A stretch of 64,000 bases of DNA from Streptomyces sp. 6-11-2 (GTDB lineage: Bacteria > Actinomycetota > Actinomycetes > Streptomycetales > Streptomycetaceae). The notes under the pieces were generated by a model that searched no databases, had not been told where the DNA came from, and saw only the letters and a list, made by a program, of their open reading frames with translations. The position numbers were made by a program, and so were the translations under genes. Of this stretch, positions 38,368-46,820 are shown in pieces. The stretch's first letter is position 1. Each line of letters opens with the position of its first letter. The stretch spans positions 1,116,001-1,180,000 of the forward strand of contig NZ_BJOR01000001.1 of NCBI RefSeq assembly GCF_006540305.1, in the 5' to 3' direction.

Positions 38368-38389
38368 GAATTCATAAATTCGTGAATTC
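38368..38389 (+). promoter_or_regulatory. AT-rich inverted and direct repeat upstream of the PQQ operon
   Basis: GAATTCA and TGAATTC (7-bp perfect arms) flank TAAATTCG at 38368-38389, so AATTC also occurs three times as a direct repeat at about 9-base steps. The surrounding 38333-38395 is among the most AT-rich DNA in the window (for example a run of six T at 38348-38353). It ends 39 bases before the first gene of the dehydrogenase operon. LytTR proteins bind spaced direct repeats, so this is a candidate target of the regulator at 34615. Confidence 0.55.
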
Positions 38390-38428
38390 AAGGTCCCTTC
38401 GGATTCGGGTGAGGAGAGTGAAGCCCCG

Positions 38429-38890
38429 ATGACGACCGCGCAGGAACGGTCCAGCCTCCTTGACAAGATCGGGTTGGCCGGACAGAACAAGGCAGCGCTG
38501 GGGCAAGTGCTGGGAACCGGAAGCATTGGGCAGGCCACCGTGAGGCCGGACGGCCGCATGGAGGCCACCATTCGCATCCACCCGGACGAGCTGGCCTGGG
38601 ATCCCTCCATTCTGGTCATGCCCCATGGAGGCGATATCGAGCTCGAACTCGTCAATGACGACCGGAACACGCACTGTGCGCTCCTGCCCAGCAATGGCGA
38701 CCGGAAGTTCATCTGGCTGGTGAACCATTCGCGAGGACGGGCGGCCCTCAACCTCGACGGACCGGGCTACTACTGGTTCGGCTCCCCCACCGGCAATGAC
38801 GAGGGCCGGGGTCTGACCGGGGCCATCGTCGTCATGGGTGACGCTCCGCCGGAGGCCCGCCTCGACCGGCCCGAACAGCCGCGGCCGTAG
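38429..38890 (+). CDS. Cupredoxin-like PQQ-associated protein without copper ligands
   Basis: 153 residues. The region 45-140 has the strand order of small blue-copper domains: MEATIRIHPDEL, GGDIELELVNDDRNTHCALL, and the closing GPGYYWFGSPTGNDEGRGLTG then AIVVMGD. In true cupredoxins this last stretch carries the Cys, His and Met ligands; here those places hold Gly/Ser, Asn/Asp and Leu. It resembles the MSMEG_3727-type PQQ-associated proteins found beside actinobacterial PQQ dehydrogenases. No signal peptide is present. ATG at 38429 has GAGGAGAG upstream. The dehydrogenase starts 19 bases after its stop. Confidence 0.75.
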   Translation: MTTAQERSSLLDKIGLAGQNKAALGQVLGTGSIGQATVRPDGRMEATIRIHPDELAWDPSILVMPHGGDIELELVNDDRNTHCALLPSNGDRKFIWLVNHSRGRAALNLDGPGYYWFGSPTGNDEGRGLTGAIVVMGDAPPEARLDRPEQPRP

Positions 38891-38909
38891 GAACAAGGAG
38901 GTGGAGCAC

Positions 38910-40610
38910 ATGGCCGTCGAGTACGTGGACGCGGGCTGGGCCGTCGACCAGGGAAGCCTGAGCGGCAAGGTCGCGGGCGGGGACATCGCGCCGCCCGTGG
39001 TGGCCGGCGTCGACTACGAACGCCTGCTCAACGCCCGCGAGGAGCCCCAGAACTGGCTCACCTACTACGGCGCCTACGACGGGCAGCGGTACAGCCCGCT
39101 GGACCAGATCAACACGGAGACCGTCAAGCGCATGGTCCCCGCATGGGTCTTCCAGGCCGGCACGACCGGACTGATCGCGGGCGCGTCGACCTACTCCTTC
39201 GAGGCAGCCCCGATCGTCGTCGACGGGGTCATGTTCCTCTCCGGCTGGGACGGCTGGGTCTGGGCCCTCGACGCGAAGACGGGTGTGGAGATCTGGCGGT
39301 ACAAGCACGCGGTCCCCTTCGACGTGTCCCTGTGCTGCGGGAACGTCAACCGCGGGGTCGCCGTGGCGCAGGGGAAGGTCTTCTTCGTCACCGCGAACGC
39401 CCGTGTGCTCGCGCTCGACGCCACCACCGGCAAGCGGGTCTGGGACAGGACCTACGGAGACGTCCGCGCCGGGGAGAGCGCCACCCTCGCCCCGCTGGTC
39501 GTGAAGAACCTGCTCATCGTCGGCAGTTCCGGCGGCGAGTTCGGCGTACGGGGCCACCTCGACGCGTTCGACCTCGAGACAGGCGAGCACCAGTGGCGCT
39601 GCTACACGGTGCCGAAGCCCGGGGAGCCCGGCTCGGAGACCTGGCCCGCCGACGGCGAGGCCTGGGCCCGGGGCGGGGCGAACTGCTGGGTCACCGGCAC
39701 CTTCGACCCGGAGACGAACCTGCTGTACGTCGGCACCGGCAACCCGGCGCCCGACTTCGACGGAGCCGTCCGCGAGGGCGACAACCTCTTCACCGACAGC
39801 ATCATCGCCATCGACGTGGACAGCGGTCAGATCCGCTGGCACTACCAGTGCACCCCGCACGACGTGTGGGACTACGACAGCATCGCCGAGTGCATCCTGT
39901 TCGAGCGGGACGGGCGCAAACTGCTCGGGCACTTCGACAAGAACGGCTACTTCTTCGTCCTCGACCGCACGAACGGCGCGAGGGTCGGGATCACCCCCTT
40001 CGTGGACCGCATCACCTGGGGAGCGATCACGAGGGACGGCCAGGTGACGGCGAAGGCGTACCCGGACGAGGAGGGAGTGCCGGTCCACTTCTACCCGGGT
40101 CCGGCCGGTGCCAAGGAATGGACGCACGCGGCCTACAGCCCGAAGACCGGGCTCTTCTACGTCCCGGTCCAGGACACCGGGGCCACGGCCACCCGGCGGC
40201 GCCGGGAGTTCAAGGAGAGCATTCCGTACTGGGGCGCGGGCGTTCAGGTGGACATCGAGGACATGGCCGGGTCCATCAGCGCGTTCGACGCGAGCGGCGA
40301 GGAGAAGTGGCGGTGGCGCAACGAACTCCCGATGTGCGCCTCGGTGCTGGCCACCGGCGGTGATCTGGTGTTCGCCGGTGAGGCCTCCGGGGAGTTCAAC
40401 GCGCTCGACGCCCGTACCGGGGAACTGCTGTGGCAGTTCCAGTGCGGAAGCGGCCACCACAGCAGCCCGACCGCCTACATGGTCGACGGCAGGCAGTACA
40501 TCGCCGTGCCCGTCGGCTGGGGCGGATGGGCCGAGGGATTCCTCCCCGGCATGCTCGGCGCGGGGCACGGAAGCGCCCTGATGGTCTTCGCCCTCCCGGA
40601 ATCGCCGTAG
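38910..40610 (+). CDS. PQQ-dependent alcohol dehydrogenase of lanthanide (Asp-x-Asp) type
   Basis: 566 residues, eight-bladed quinoprotein propeller with repeated tryptophan-docking segments (DAKTGVEIWRY, DATTGKRVWDR, DLETGEHQWRC, DVDSGQIRWHY, DARTGELLWQF). PQQ and metal residues by family alignment: vicinal Cys142-Cys143 (LCCGNVNRG), Glu210 (SSGGEFGVRG), Trp260, Asn278 (GTGNPAPD), catalytic Asp321 and, two residues later, Asp323 (PHDVWDYDS), Lys344 (FDKNGYFFV). The extra Asp323 is diagnostic of XoxF/PedH-like enzymes that use rare-earth ions; calcium enzymes have Ala or similar there. There is no signal peptide and no heme c motif. ATG at 38910 has AAGGAGGTGG upstream. pqqA follows at 61 bases. 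Confidence 0.9.
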   Translation: MAVEYVDAGWAVDQGSLSGKVAGGDIAPPVVAGVDYERLLNAREEPQNWLTYYGAYDGQRYSPLDQINTETVKRMVPAWVFQAGTTGLIAGASTYSFEAAPIVVDGVMFLSGWDGWVWALDAKTGVEIWRYKHAVPFDVSLCCGNVNRGVAVAQGKVFFVTANARVLALDATTGKRVWDRTYGDVRAGESATLAPLVVKNLLIVGSSGGEFGVRGHLDAFDLETGEHQWRCYTVPKPGEPGSETWPADGEAWARGGANCWVTGTFDPETNLLYVGTGNPAPDFDGAVREGDNLFTDSIIAIDVDSGQIRWHYQCTPHDVWDYDSIAECILFERDGRKLLGHFDKNGYFFVLDRTNGARVGITPFVDRITWGAITRDGQVTAKAYPDEEGVPVHFYPGPAGAKEWTHAAYSPKTGLFYVPVQDTGATATRRRREFKESIPYWGAGVQVDIEDMAGSISAFDASGEEKWRWRNELPMCASVLATGGDLVFAGEASGEFNALDARTGELLWQFQCGSGHHSSPTAYMVDGRQYIAVPVGWGGWAEGFLPGMLGAGHGSALMVFALPESP

Positions 40611-40671
40611 CGCGTGACCGGAACCTGCCCCCTTCGGGCAGAGAGGATTCGGGCAGAGAGGAGGTGCATCC

Positions 40672-40785
40672 ATGGAGTCTCAGCTCGAAGTGCTGGAAGC
40701 GCTCGAAGTGTGGGAGCCGCCCGAGTTCGAGGAGATCGCGGTCGCGGCCGAGGTGACCATGTACGTCGCCCGGATGGAGGACTAG
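40672..40785 (+). CDS. pqqA: PQQ precursor peptide PqqA (37 residues)
   Basis: A 37-codon gene from the ATG at 40672 to TAG at 40783-40785, with a strong GAGAGGAGG site. The acidic leader (ESQLEVLEALEVWEPPEFEE) is followed by the core EVTMYVARMED. Its Glu and Tyr, three residues apart, are the residues that PqqE cross-links and that become PQQ. The match to the E-x3-Y core of known PqqA (EVTMY) is exact. pqqB follows after 130 bases. A short tandem repeat of TTCGGGCAGAGAGGA lies just upstream. Confidence 0.93.
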   Translation: MESQLEVLEALEVWEPPEFEEIAVAAEVTMYVARMED

Positions 40786-40915
40786 GGGACTGACGGACTG
40801 GCGGACGTGGGACGGCGCCGGACCCGGTCCGGCGCCCCCCCCGAGGGTCCAGTACGGCCACGGACGACCGGGCCGGGCGACGGACCCGGACCTCTTCGAC
40901 GAACGGAGTGCCGGC

Positions 40916-41806
40916 GTGTTGCTGCGCGTGCTGGGCTCGGCGGCGGGGGGCGGCTCCCCGCAGTGGAACTGCGGCTGCCCGGTGTGCGTCGCGGTCCGCT
41001 CCCGGGGCCTCGCGCGCACCCAGTCGTCGGTCGCGGTCAGCGCCGACGGCCGCCGGTGGTTCCTCATCAACGCCTCGCCCGACGTCCGCGCCCAGATCGA
41101 AGCCTTCCCCGCACTGCACCCGCGTGACGACCGGACGACGCCGCTGGAGGCGGTGCTCCTCACCGACGCCGAGCTGGACCACACGCTGGGCCTGCTGCTG
41201 TTGCGCGAGGCCCGCGCCCTGCGGCTGTACGCCACACCGGCGGTGCGCGAGACCCTGTGCGTCGGCTCGGGAATCCTGCGCACGCTCGAACGCTACTGCC
41301 CGGTCGAGTGGCGGGCGGTGCCCCCCGGCGCCGGCCTGGCCCTGGCCCTGGCGGACGGGCTGTCCTGCCGGGCGTTCGACGTGCCCACCGGCAAACGCGA
41401 CCGGTTCGGAACCGGGCAGGACCACGGCCGCGTAGTGGGCTACCGGCTGACCGACGAGCGCACCGGCGGGACGCTGGTGTACCTGCCGGGGGTGCAGTCG
41501 CTGGCGCCGGCGGTGCGCGGGGAGATCGAGGGCTGCGCATGCCTGCTGATCGACGGGACCTGCTGGAGCGACGACGAACTCATTCGGCTCGGCCTGGCCG
41601 GCAGGACGTCCAGGGAGATGGGCCATCTGCCCATCGACGGCCCGGACGGCAGCCTGGCGCAGCTCCCGTCGCTGGGCGTGCGGCGGACGGTCTTCGTGCA
41701 CATGAACAACACCAACCCGATCCTTCTGGAGGACACTCCCGAGCGTCGTATCGTGGAGAAGAGCGGCATGGAAGTGGCTACGGACGGCCTAGAGGTCCAG
41801 GTGTAG
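40916..41806 (+). CDS. pqqB: PqqB, metallo-hydrolase of PQQ biosynthesis
   Basis: 296 residues. Metallo-beta-lactamase fold with the PqqB signatures [58 protein letters not shown] and, at the end, [18 protein letters not shown]. The extra Cys pairs near the N-terminus fit the structural zinc site of PqqB. It hydroxylates the cross-linked Glu-Tyr-derived intermediate. The start is GTG at 40916 with GGAG 6 bases upstream. pqqC follows after 4 bases. Confidence 0.95.
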   Translation: MLLRVLGSAAGGGSPQWNCGCPVCVAVRSRGLARTQSSVAVSADGRRWFLINASPDVRAQIEAFPALHPRDDRTTPLEAVLLTDAELDHTLGLLLLREARALRLYATPAVRETLCVGSGILRTLERYCPVEWRAVPPGAGLALALADGLSCRAFDVPTGKRDRFGTGQDHGRVVGYRLTDERTGGTLVYLPGVQSLAPAVRGEIEGCACLLIDGTCWSDDELIRLGLAGRTSREMGHLPIDGPDGSLAQLPSLGVRRTVFVHMNNTNPILLEDTPERRIVEKSGMEVATDGLEVQV

Positions 41807-41810
41807 AGCC

Positions 41811-42509
41811 GTGACGACAACGACCACGAGAACCGGCGCCGACGGCTTCGTCGAGGCGTTGCGGGCCCACTCGCGGCGCTACCACGACCAGCACCCGTTC
41901 CACGTCCGGATGAACGCCGGCCGGCTGAGCCGCCGGCAGGTGCGGGGCTGGGTGGCCAACCGCTTCTACTACCAGGAGAACATCCCCCGCAAGGACGCCG
42001 CGATCCTCTCCAACTGCCCCGACCTGGAGGTCCGGCGCCGCTGGATCCGGCGGATCACCGACCACGACGGCACCGCCGCCGGCGAGGGCGGCATCGAGGC
42101 GTGGCTGCGCCTCGGCGAGGCCGCGGGGCTGACCCGCGAGGAGGTCCGGGACCACCGGCACCTGGTGCCCGGGGTGCGGTTCGCCGTCGACGCCTACGTG
42201 AACTTCGCCCGGACCCGCCCGTGGGTGGAGGCGGTGGCGTCCTCGCTCACCGAGCTGTTCGCGCCCGATCTGATGGCGGCGCGGCTGGCCGCGTTCGAGC
42301 GGTGGTACCCGTGGATCGACCCCGAGGGCCTCGCCTACTTCCGTACCCGGCTGGAGCAGGCGCCCCGCGACTGCGAGCACGCCCTCGAAGTGGTCACGGC
42401 GCACTGCCTCTCCGCCGAGTCCCAGGCACGCGCCGTCGACGCGCTGTCGTTCAAGTGCGACGTCCTGTGGAGCCTGATGGACGCCGTCGACCAGGCCTAT
42501 CCGGAGTGA
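41811..42509 (+). CDS. pqqC: PqqC, pyrroloquinoline-quinone synthase
   Basis: 232 residues of the all-helical TenA/heme-oxygenase-like fold. Family motifs: [50 protein letters not shown] and the C-terminal [18 protein letters not shown] with the active-site Lys. It performs the cofactorless final eight-electron oxidation and ring closure to PQQ. GTG start at 41811. The pqqD start follows closely. Confidence 0.96.
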   Translation: MTTTTTRTGADGFVEALRAHSRRYHDQHPFHVRMNAGRLSRRQVRGWVANRFYYQENIPRKDAAILSNCPDLEVRRRWIRRITDHDGTAAGEGGIEAWLRLGEAAGLTREEVRDHRHLVPGVRFAVDAYVNFARTRPWVEAVASSLTELFAPDLMAARLAAFERWYPWIDPEGLAYFRTRLEQAPRDCEHALEVVTAHCLSAESQARAVDALSFKCDVLWSLMDAVDQAYPE

Positions 42510-42514
42510 CCACC

Positions 42515-42844
42515 ATGGACCCGACCCCCACCGGAACGACCCGGACCACATCCGGGACCCGCCCCTTCGTCGAGGTGTCCGGCACGGACCGGCCCCGCCT
42601 GGCGCGCCATGTGCGGCTGGCCTACTCCCGGACCAGGCAGCGTCCGGTCCTGCTGCACCCCGAGACGGTGGTGGTGCTCAACGGCAGCGGCGCGGAGATC
42701 CTCAAGCTGTGCGACGGGCGGCACACCGTGGCCGAGATCATGGCCGAGCTGGGCACACGCTACGAGTCCGTCCCCGACGACCAGGTGCGGCGGTTCCTGG
42801 CCCGGCTCGTGGCCCGGCGCTGGGTGGAGCTCGCCGATGGATAG
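42515..42844 (+). CDS. pqqD: PqqD, PqqA-binding chaperone
   Basis: 109 residues. A variable N-terminus precedes the RRE-type peptide-binding domain: RHVRLAYSRTRQRPVLLHPE, VVVLNGSGAEILKLCDGRHT, VAEIMAEL and a C-terminal helix FLARLVARRWVEL. It presents PqqA to PqqE. The ATG at 42515 has CGGAG 9 bases upstream; a GTG at 42506 overlapping the pqqC stop is an alternative. It overlaps pqqE by 8 bases. Confidence 0.94.
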   Translation: MDPTPTGTTRTTSGTRPFVEVSGTDRPRLARHVRLAYSRTRQRPVLLHPETVVVLNGSGAEILKLCDGRHTVAEIMAELGTRYESVPDDQVRRFLARLVARRWVELADG

Positions 42845-43961
42845 CCCGTTCGGGTTGCTCGCCGAGCTCACCTACCGCTGCCCGCTGGCCTGCCCGTACT
42901 GCTCCAACCCGCTGAACCTGGGCGACTACCGGGACGAGCTGACCACCGACGAGTGGCGGCGGGTGCTGGCCGAGGCGGGCGATCTGGGGGTGCTCCAGTG
43001 CCACCTGTCCGGCGGGGAGCCGCTGCTGCGGCGCGACCTGGAGGAGATCGTGGCGGACGCCCACGACCTGGGTCTCTACACCAACCTCATCACCAGCGCC
43101 GTCGGGTTCTCGCGTCCGAAGGCCGAGCGGCTGCGGGCCGCCGGCCTGGACCACGTGCAGGTCAGCATCCAGGCCGACGAGCCGGCCGTGTCCGACCGGA
43201 TCGCCGGGATCCCGTCCTTCGAGCGCAAGGTCGAGGCGATGGGCGTGGTCAAGGAGCTGGGCTGGCCGCTCACCGTGAACGTGGTGCTGCACCGGTACAA
43301 CATCGACCGCGTCGCCGACGTCCTCGGGCTGGCCGAGAAGGCGGGCGCCGACCGGGTGGAGCTGGCCAACACCCAGTACTACGGCTGGGCCTGGCGGAAC
43401 CGTGACGCGCTGCTGCCGAGCCGGGCCCAGCTCCAGGCGGCCGAGGTCGTCGTACGGGCCGCCCGCGAGCGGTTGCGGGACCGGATGGACGTCATCTACG
43501 TCCTGCCCGACTACTACAGCCGCTACCCGAAGCCCTGCATGAGCGGCTGGGCCTCCCGGCAGCTGACCGTGACGCCGAACGGTGACGTCCTGCCCTGCCC
43601 GGCCGCCCAGTCCCTGCCGTTGCCGCGGGCCAGCGTGCGGGAGGACTCGCTGGCGCGGATCTGGGCCGAGTCCCCGGTGATGACCGCGTTCCGGGGTACC
43701 GACTGGATGCCGGAACCGTGCCGGAGCTGTCCCCGGCGGGAGGTGGACTTCGGCGGGTGCCGCTGCCAGGCGTTCCTGCTCACCGGCGACGCCGCCCGCA
43801 CCGACCCGGTCTGCCATCTGTCGCCCGACCACGACCTGGTCGCCCGGGCGGTCGAGGCCGCCAACGCCGGCTCGCGCGCCGAGGCCCTTCGGCTGATCCC
43901 CCGCTCGCACCGGGGCCGCCGGCCGGATCGAGCGGGCCGGGCCGCCTCCGGGGCCGAGTGA
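42837..43961 (+). CDS. pqqE: PqqE, radical SAM PqqA peptide cyclase
   Basis: 374 residues. Radical SAM motif ELTYRCPLACPYCSNP (Cys-x3-Cys-x2-Cys), then LSGGEPLLRRDLEEI and a SPASM C-terminal domain with auxiliary-cluster cysteines in KPCMSGW, VLPCPAAQ, EPCRSCPRREVDFGGCRCQA and PVCHLS. It forms the Glu-Tyr carbon-carbon bond in PqqA. ATG at 42837, overlapping pqqD, so the two are translationally coupled. It ends 9 bases from the converging MntP-like gene. Confidence 0.96.
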   Translation: MDSPFGLLAELTYRCPLACPYCSNPLNLGDYRDELTTDEWRRVLAEAGDLGVLQCHLSGGEPLLRRDLEEIVADAHDLGLYTNLITSAVGFSRPKAERLRAAGLDHVQVSIQADEPAVSDRIAGIPSFERKVEAMGVVKELGWPLTVNVVLHRYNIDRVADVLGLAEKAGADRVELANTQYYGWAWRNRDALLPSRAQLQAAEVVVRAARERLRDRMDVIYVLPDYYSRYPKPCMSGWASRQLTVTPNGDVLPCPAAQSLPLPRASVREDSLARIWAESPVMTAFRGTDWMPEPCRSCPRREVDFGGCRCQAFLLTGDAARTDPVCHLSPDHDLVARAVEAANAGSRAEALRLIPRSHRGRRPDRAGRAASGAE

Positions 43962-43970
43962 GCGGTCGTA

Positions 43971-44510
43971 CTAGCCACCGAACACCAACGGCAGCACCGC
44001 CGCCGCGATGATCAGGCTGACCCCGCTCACCAGGTCCGCGCGGATCCGGACGAGGCGCGCCGCGGCCCGCCCGAGCTGGAGCCCGATCAGCGACATCACC
44101 GCCGTGATGAGGCCGAAGACGGGGGCCGAGAACCACGGCGAGAGCCCGAGGATGCCCAGGCTCGCGCCGGCGACCAGGTTGTCCAGGCTCAGCGTCAACG
44201 GGATGCCGAACAGCGCCCACGGCTGGTCCAGCTCGTCCGGCTCGGGGTTCCGGAGGGACGAGATGACGAGGTAGAGGCCGTACCCGCCGAGCGCGACCGC
44301 GCCCACCACATCGGCGACGCCCCCGACGGCCTCCCCGATTTCACGGCCGATGAGCAGCCCGACCAGCGGCATGACCGCGTCCCACAGCCCGAAGGTCAGC
44401 GCGACCTGCATCGCGCGCTTCAGACCGAAGGGGACGGTGCCGAGCGCTATCGACACCCGGAAATTGTCCAGGCCGAGTACGAAACCCAGGCCCAGCATTT
44501 CCCAGATCAT
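43971..44510 (-). CDS. MntP-like metal efflux membrane protein
   Basis: 179 residues with six hydrophobic helices in two related halves. Each half has a conserved intramembrane acid in LGLDNFRVSIALG and LTLSLDNLVAGASLG, the arrangement of the MntP (YebN, DUF204) manganese exporters. A transported ion other than manganese cannot be excluded; next to a predicted lanthanide enzyme that is worth noting. ATG at 44510 has no clear Shine-Dalgarno site. It converges on pqqE with 9 bases between stops, so it is not in the pqq operon. Confidence 0.8.
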   Translation of the reverse strand: MIWEMLGLGFVLGLDNFRVSIALGTVPFGLKRAMQVALTFGLWDAVMPLVGLLIGREIGEAVGGVADVVGAVALGGYGLYLVISSLRNPEPDELDQPWALFGIPLTLSLDNLVAGASLGILGLSPWFSAPVFGLITAVMSLIGLQLGRAAARLVRIRADLVSGVSLIIAAAVLPLVFGG

Positions 44511-44627
44511 CGCGACGTCACTGCCCCGACGTCACTGCCCGATGACGACCGACGCCGGCGTGAGCGGCTGTGCCTCGGCTCCTACCCGCCATAATCAGCC
44601 ATAATATAGGGCGATTTGCCGGAATTC
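44511..44627 (-). promoter_or_regulatory. Repeat-containing leader of the MntP-like gene
   Basis: On the minus strand the 14-mer GGGCAGTGACGTCG occurs twice in tandem directly before the ATG, and further up there are two copies of the octamer GCCATAAT on the plus strand near TATATT. The latter AT-rich spot (about 44589-44610) is the likely promoter. I see no convincing yybP-ykoY riboswitch core. Confidence 0.4.
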
Positions 44628-44650
44628 CGCCCCGTATGGGGGTAGCCGGG

Positions 44651-45163
44651 TCAGCCGACGCGTGCGGCGAACGCCTCGTAGGCCCGGTCGTCGAAGAGGA
44701 CGAACCGAACCTCTTCGACCGAGGTGCCGGTCTCCCTCACGGTCTCCATCGCGATCCGGGCCGCGTCGCCCATCGGCCAGCGGTAGACGCCGGTGGAGAT
44801 CGCCGGGAACGCCACGGTGCGGGCGCCCAGCTCGTCGGCGACGCCGAGGGACGCGCGGTAGCAGGAGGCCAGCAGGTGCGAGCGGTCCTCGGTGCGGCTG
44901 TGGACGGGGCCGACGGTGTGGATCACCCAGAGGGCGTCCAGTTCGCCGGCCGTGGTGGCGACCGCCTGGCCCGTGGGCAGGCCTTTGCCGTAGCGGGAGG
45001 CGCGCAGGGCGCGGCACTCCTGGAGGATCGCGGGGCCGCCGCGGCGGTGGATGGCGCCGTCGACGCCACCGCCCCCGAGGAGGGAGGAGTTGGCGGCGTT
45101 GACGATCGCGTCGGCGCGCTGCCTGGTGATGTCGCCCTGGACGAGCGTGATGACGGTGGTCAT
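44651..45163 (-). CDS. Macro-domain protein, probable O-acetyl-ADP-ribose deacetylase
   Basis: 170 residues. Macro-domain signatures: [45 protein letters not shown] and [13 protein letters not shown]. These match the YmdB/MacroD type that hydrolyses O-acetyl-ADP-ribose and mono-ADP-ribose on acidic residues. ATG at 45163 overlaps the stop of the FAD oxidoreductase gene (ATGA) and has GGAGG 10 bases upstream, so the two are coupled. The usual source of its substrate, a sirtuin, is encoded 15 kb away. Confidence 0.92.
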   Translation of the reverse strand: MTTVITLVQGDITRQRADAIVNAANSSLLGGGGVDGAIHRRGGPAILQECRALRASRYGKGLPTGQAVATTAGELDALWVIHTVGPVHSRTEDRSHLLASCYRASLGVADELGARTVAFPAISTGVYRWPMGDAARIAMETVRETGTSVEEVRFVLFDDRAYEAFAARVG

Positions 45164-46578
45164 GTCTGCCGCAGCCTCCTCCAGACGGCCTTCGCTGCGT
45201 TGTGCCCCGACATGCCGTGCACGCCGGGGCCGGGCGGGGTGGCCGACGAGCAGATGAAGACGGCCGGGTGCGGGGTGCTGTACGGGAACAGCGACGGCTT
45301 CGGGCGCAGCAGGAGCTGGAGCCCGGAGACCGAGCCGGAGGCGATGTCGCCGCCGACGTAGTTGGCGTTGCGGGCGGCGACCTCGGGCGGGCCGGCGGTG
45401 GCGCGGGCGAGTACGCGGTCGCGGAAGCCCGGGGCGAAGCGTTCCAGCTGGCGTTCCACGGCGTCGGTGAGGTCGCCGGTCCAGCCATTGGGGACATGGC
45501 CGTACGCCCAGAAGACCTGCTTGCCCGCGGGGGCGCGGGTGGGGTCGGCGACGCTGGGCTGGACCGTGATGAGGAAGGGCCGGTCGGGGGCGCGGCCCTC
45601 GCGGGACGCGGCGCGCAGCGCGGTGCCGATCTCGGCGCTGTCCGCGCCGATCTGCACGGTGCCGGCGCTTCGGGGCTCCCGCGCGGTCCACGGCACCGGG
45701 CCGTCCAGGGCGTAGTCGATCTTGAAGACGCCGGGGCCGTAGCGGTAGCCGTCGTAGTAGCGGCCGAGGCCGGCGATACGGGCCAGCGCGGTGGGCGAGG
45801 TGTCGAAGACGTACGCCCGCGCGGGCGGCAGGTCGTCGAGGCGCTTGACCTCGTAGTCGGTGTGCACGGCGCCGCCGAGGTCCTTGAGGTACGCGGCGAG
45901 GGCGTCGGAGATCGCCTGGGAGCCGCCGCGGGCCACCGGCCAGCCGCGGGCGTGCGCGGCGAGTGCGAAGATCAGGCCGACGGCGCCGGTGGCGAAGCCG
46001 CCGAGGGGGGCCATGACGTGGGCGACGAGACCGGCGAAGAGGGTCCTGGCCCGCTCGTCCCGGAAGCGGCGCATCAGCCACGTGGACGGGGGCAGGCCGA
46101 CCAGGCCGAAGCGGGCCAGGGTGACCGGGTCGCGCGGGAGCGCGGTCAGGGGCAGCGACATGAAATCGCGGGCGAGGGTGTCCCACCTGGGCAGGAACGG
46201 CTGAACCAGCCTGCGGTAGGTGCCCGCGTCGCGCGGCCCGAAGGAGGCGGCCGTCTCGGCGACGGAACGGGCCAGCACGGCCGCGGTGCCGTCCGGGAAG
46301 GGGTGCGCCATGGGCAGCTCGGCGTGCAGCCACTGCAGGCCGTAGCGCTCCAGGGGCAGGGCGCGGAACGCGGGCGAGTTGATGCCGAGGGGGTGCGCGG
46401 CGGAGCAGGGGTCGTGCCGGAAGCCGGGCAGGGTGAGCTCCTCGGTGCGGGCACCGCCGCCCACGGTGTCCCGCGCCTCGAACACCGCCACGTCGAAGCC
46501 GCGGCGGGCGAGCTCCACGGCAGCGGTCAGTCCGTTCGGCCCCGCACCCACCACGACCGCATCGAGCATCGACGGCAC
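45160..46578 (-). CDS. FAD-dependent oxidoreductase of phytoene-desaturase type
   Basis: 472 residues. The N-terminal dinucleotide-binding motif [20 protein letters not shown] ends with Glu (VFEARD), then the FAD motif [10 protein letters not shown] and the C-terminal [17 protein letters not shown] typical of carotenoid-desaturase-like amine oxidases. No carotenoid genes are nearby, so the substrate is unknown. GTG at 46578 or ATG at 46569 are both possible starts. Its stop overlaps the macro-domain start. Confidence 0.87.
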   Translation of the reverse strand: MPSMLDAVVVGAGPNGLTAAVELARRGFDVAVFEARDTVGGGARTEELTLPGFRHDPCSAAHPLGINSPAFRALPLERYGLQWLHAELPMAHPFPDGTAAVLARSVAETAASFGPRDAGTYRRLVQPFLPRWDTLARDFMSLPLTALPRDPVTLARFGLVGLPPSTWLMRRFRDERARTLFAGLVAHVMAPLGGFATGAVGLIFALAAHARGWPVARGGSQAISDALAAYLKDLGGAVHTDYEVKRLDDLPPARAYVFDTSPTALARIAGLGRYYDGYRYGPGVFKIDYALDGPVPWTAREPRSAGTVQIGADSAEIGTALRAASREGRAPDRPFLITVQPSVADPTRAPAGKQVFWAYGHVPNGWTGDLTDAVERQLERFAPGFRDRVLARATAGPPEVAARNANYVGGDIASGSVSGLQLLLRPKPSLFPYSTPHPAVFICSSATPPGPGVHGMSGHNAAKAVWRRLRQT

Positions 46579-46685
46579 CTTCGGACCCCCTAGTCAGCCG
46601 ATGGCCACTCGGCCCCAGGATATGCCGCACCCCTGACACCCCGAGGGCGGGGCAGCGGGCCCGGGAACGGGGCGGTGTCGCAGGG

Positions 46686-46805
46686 GCTTGCCGGGATCGG
46701 GGGGCCGAGGCCCAGCGTGACCGGACTCGCCGGGGTCGGGGTCGGCCGTACCCGGACTCGCCGAGGTCGGGACCGGTGCCCGCCATACCCGGACTCGTCG
46801 GGATC
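46686..46805. repeat. Four degenerate 16-bp repeats between two minus-strand genes
   Basis: CTTGCCGGGATCGGGG, CTCGCCGGGGTCGGGG, CTCGCCGAGGTCGGGA and CTCGTCGGGATCAGGG follow one another at about 30-50-base steps between the FAD oxidoreductase start and the stop of the inositol-phosphatase-like gene. No function assigned. Confidence 0.5.
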
Positions 46806-46820
46806 AGGGCGCCGGGGGCC

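Noticed and set aside
44511..44650. A yybP-ykoY manganese riboswitch before the MntP-like gene
   Set aside because: The gene family suggests it, but I cannot find the conserved core; the leader instead has a simple tandem repeat.
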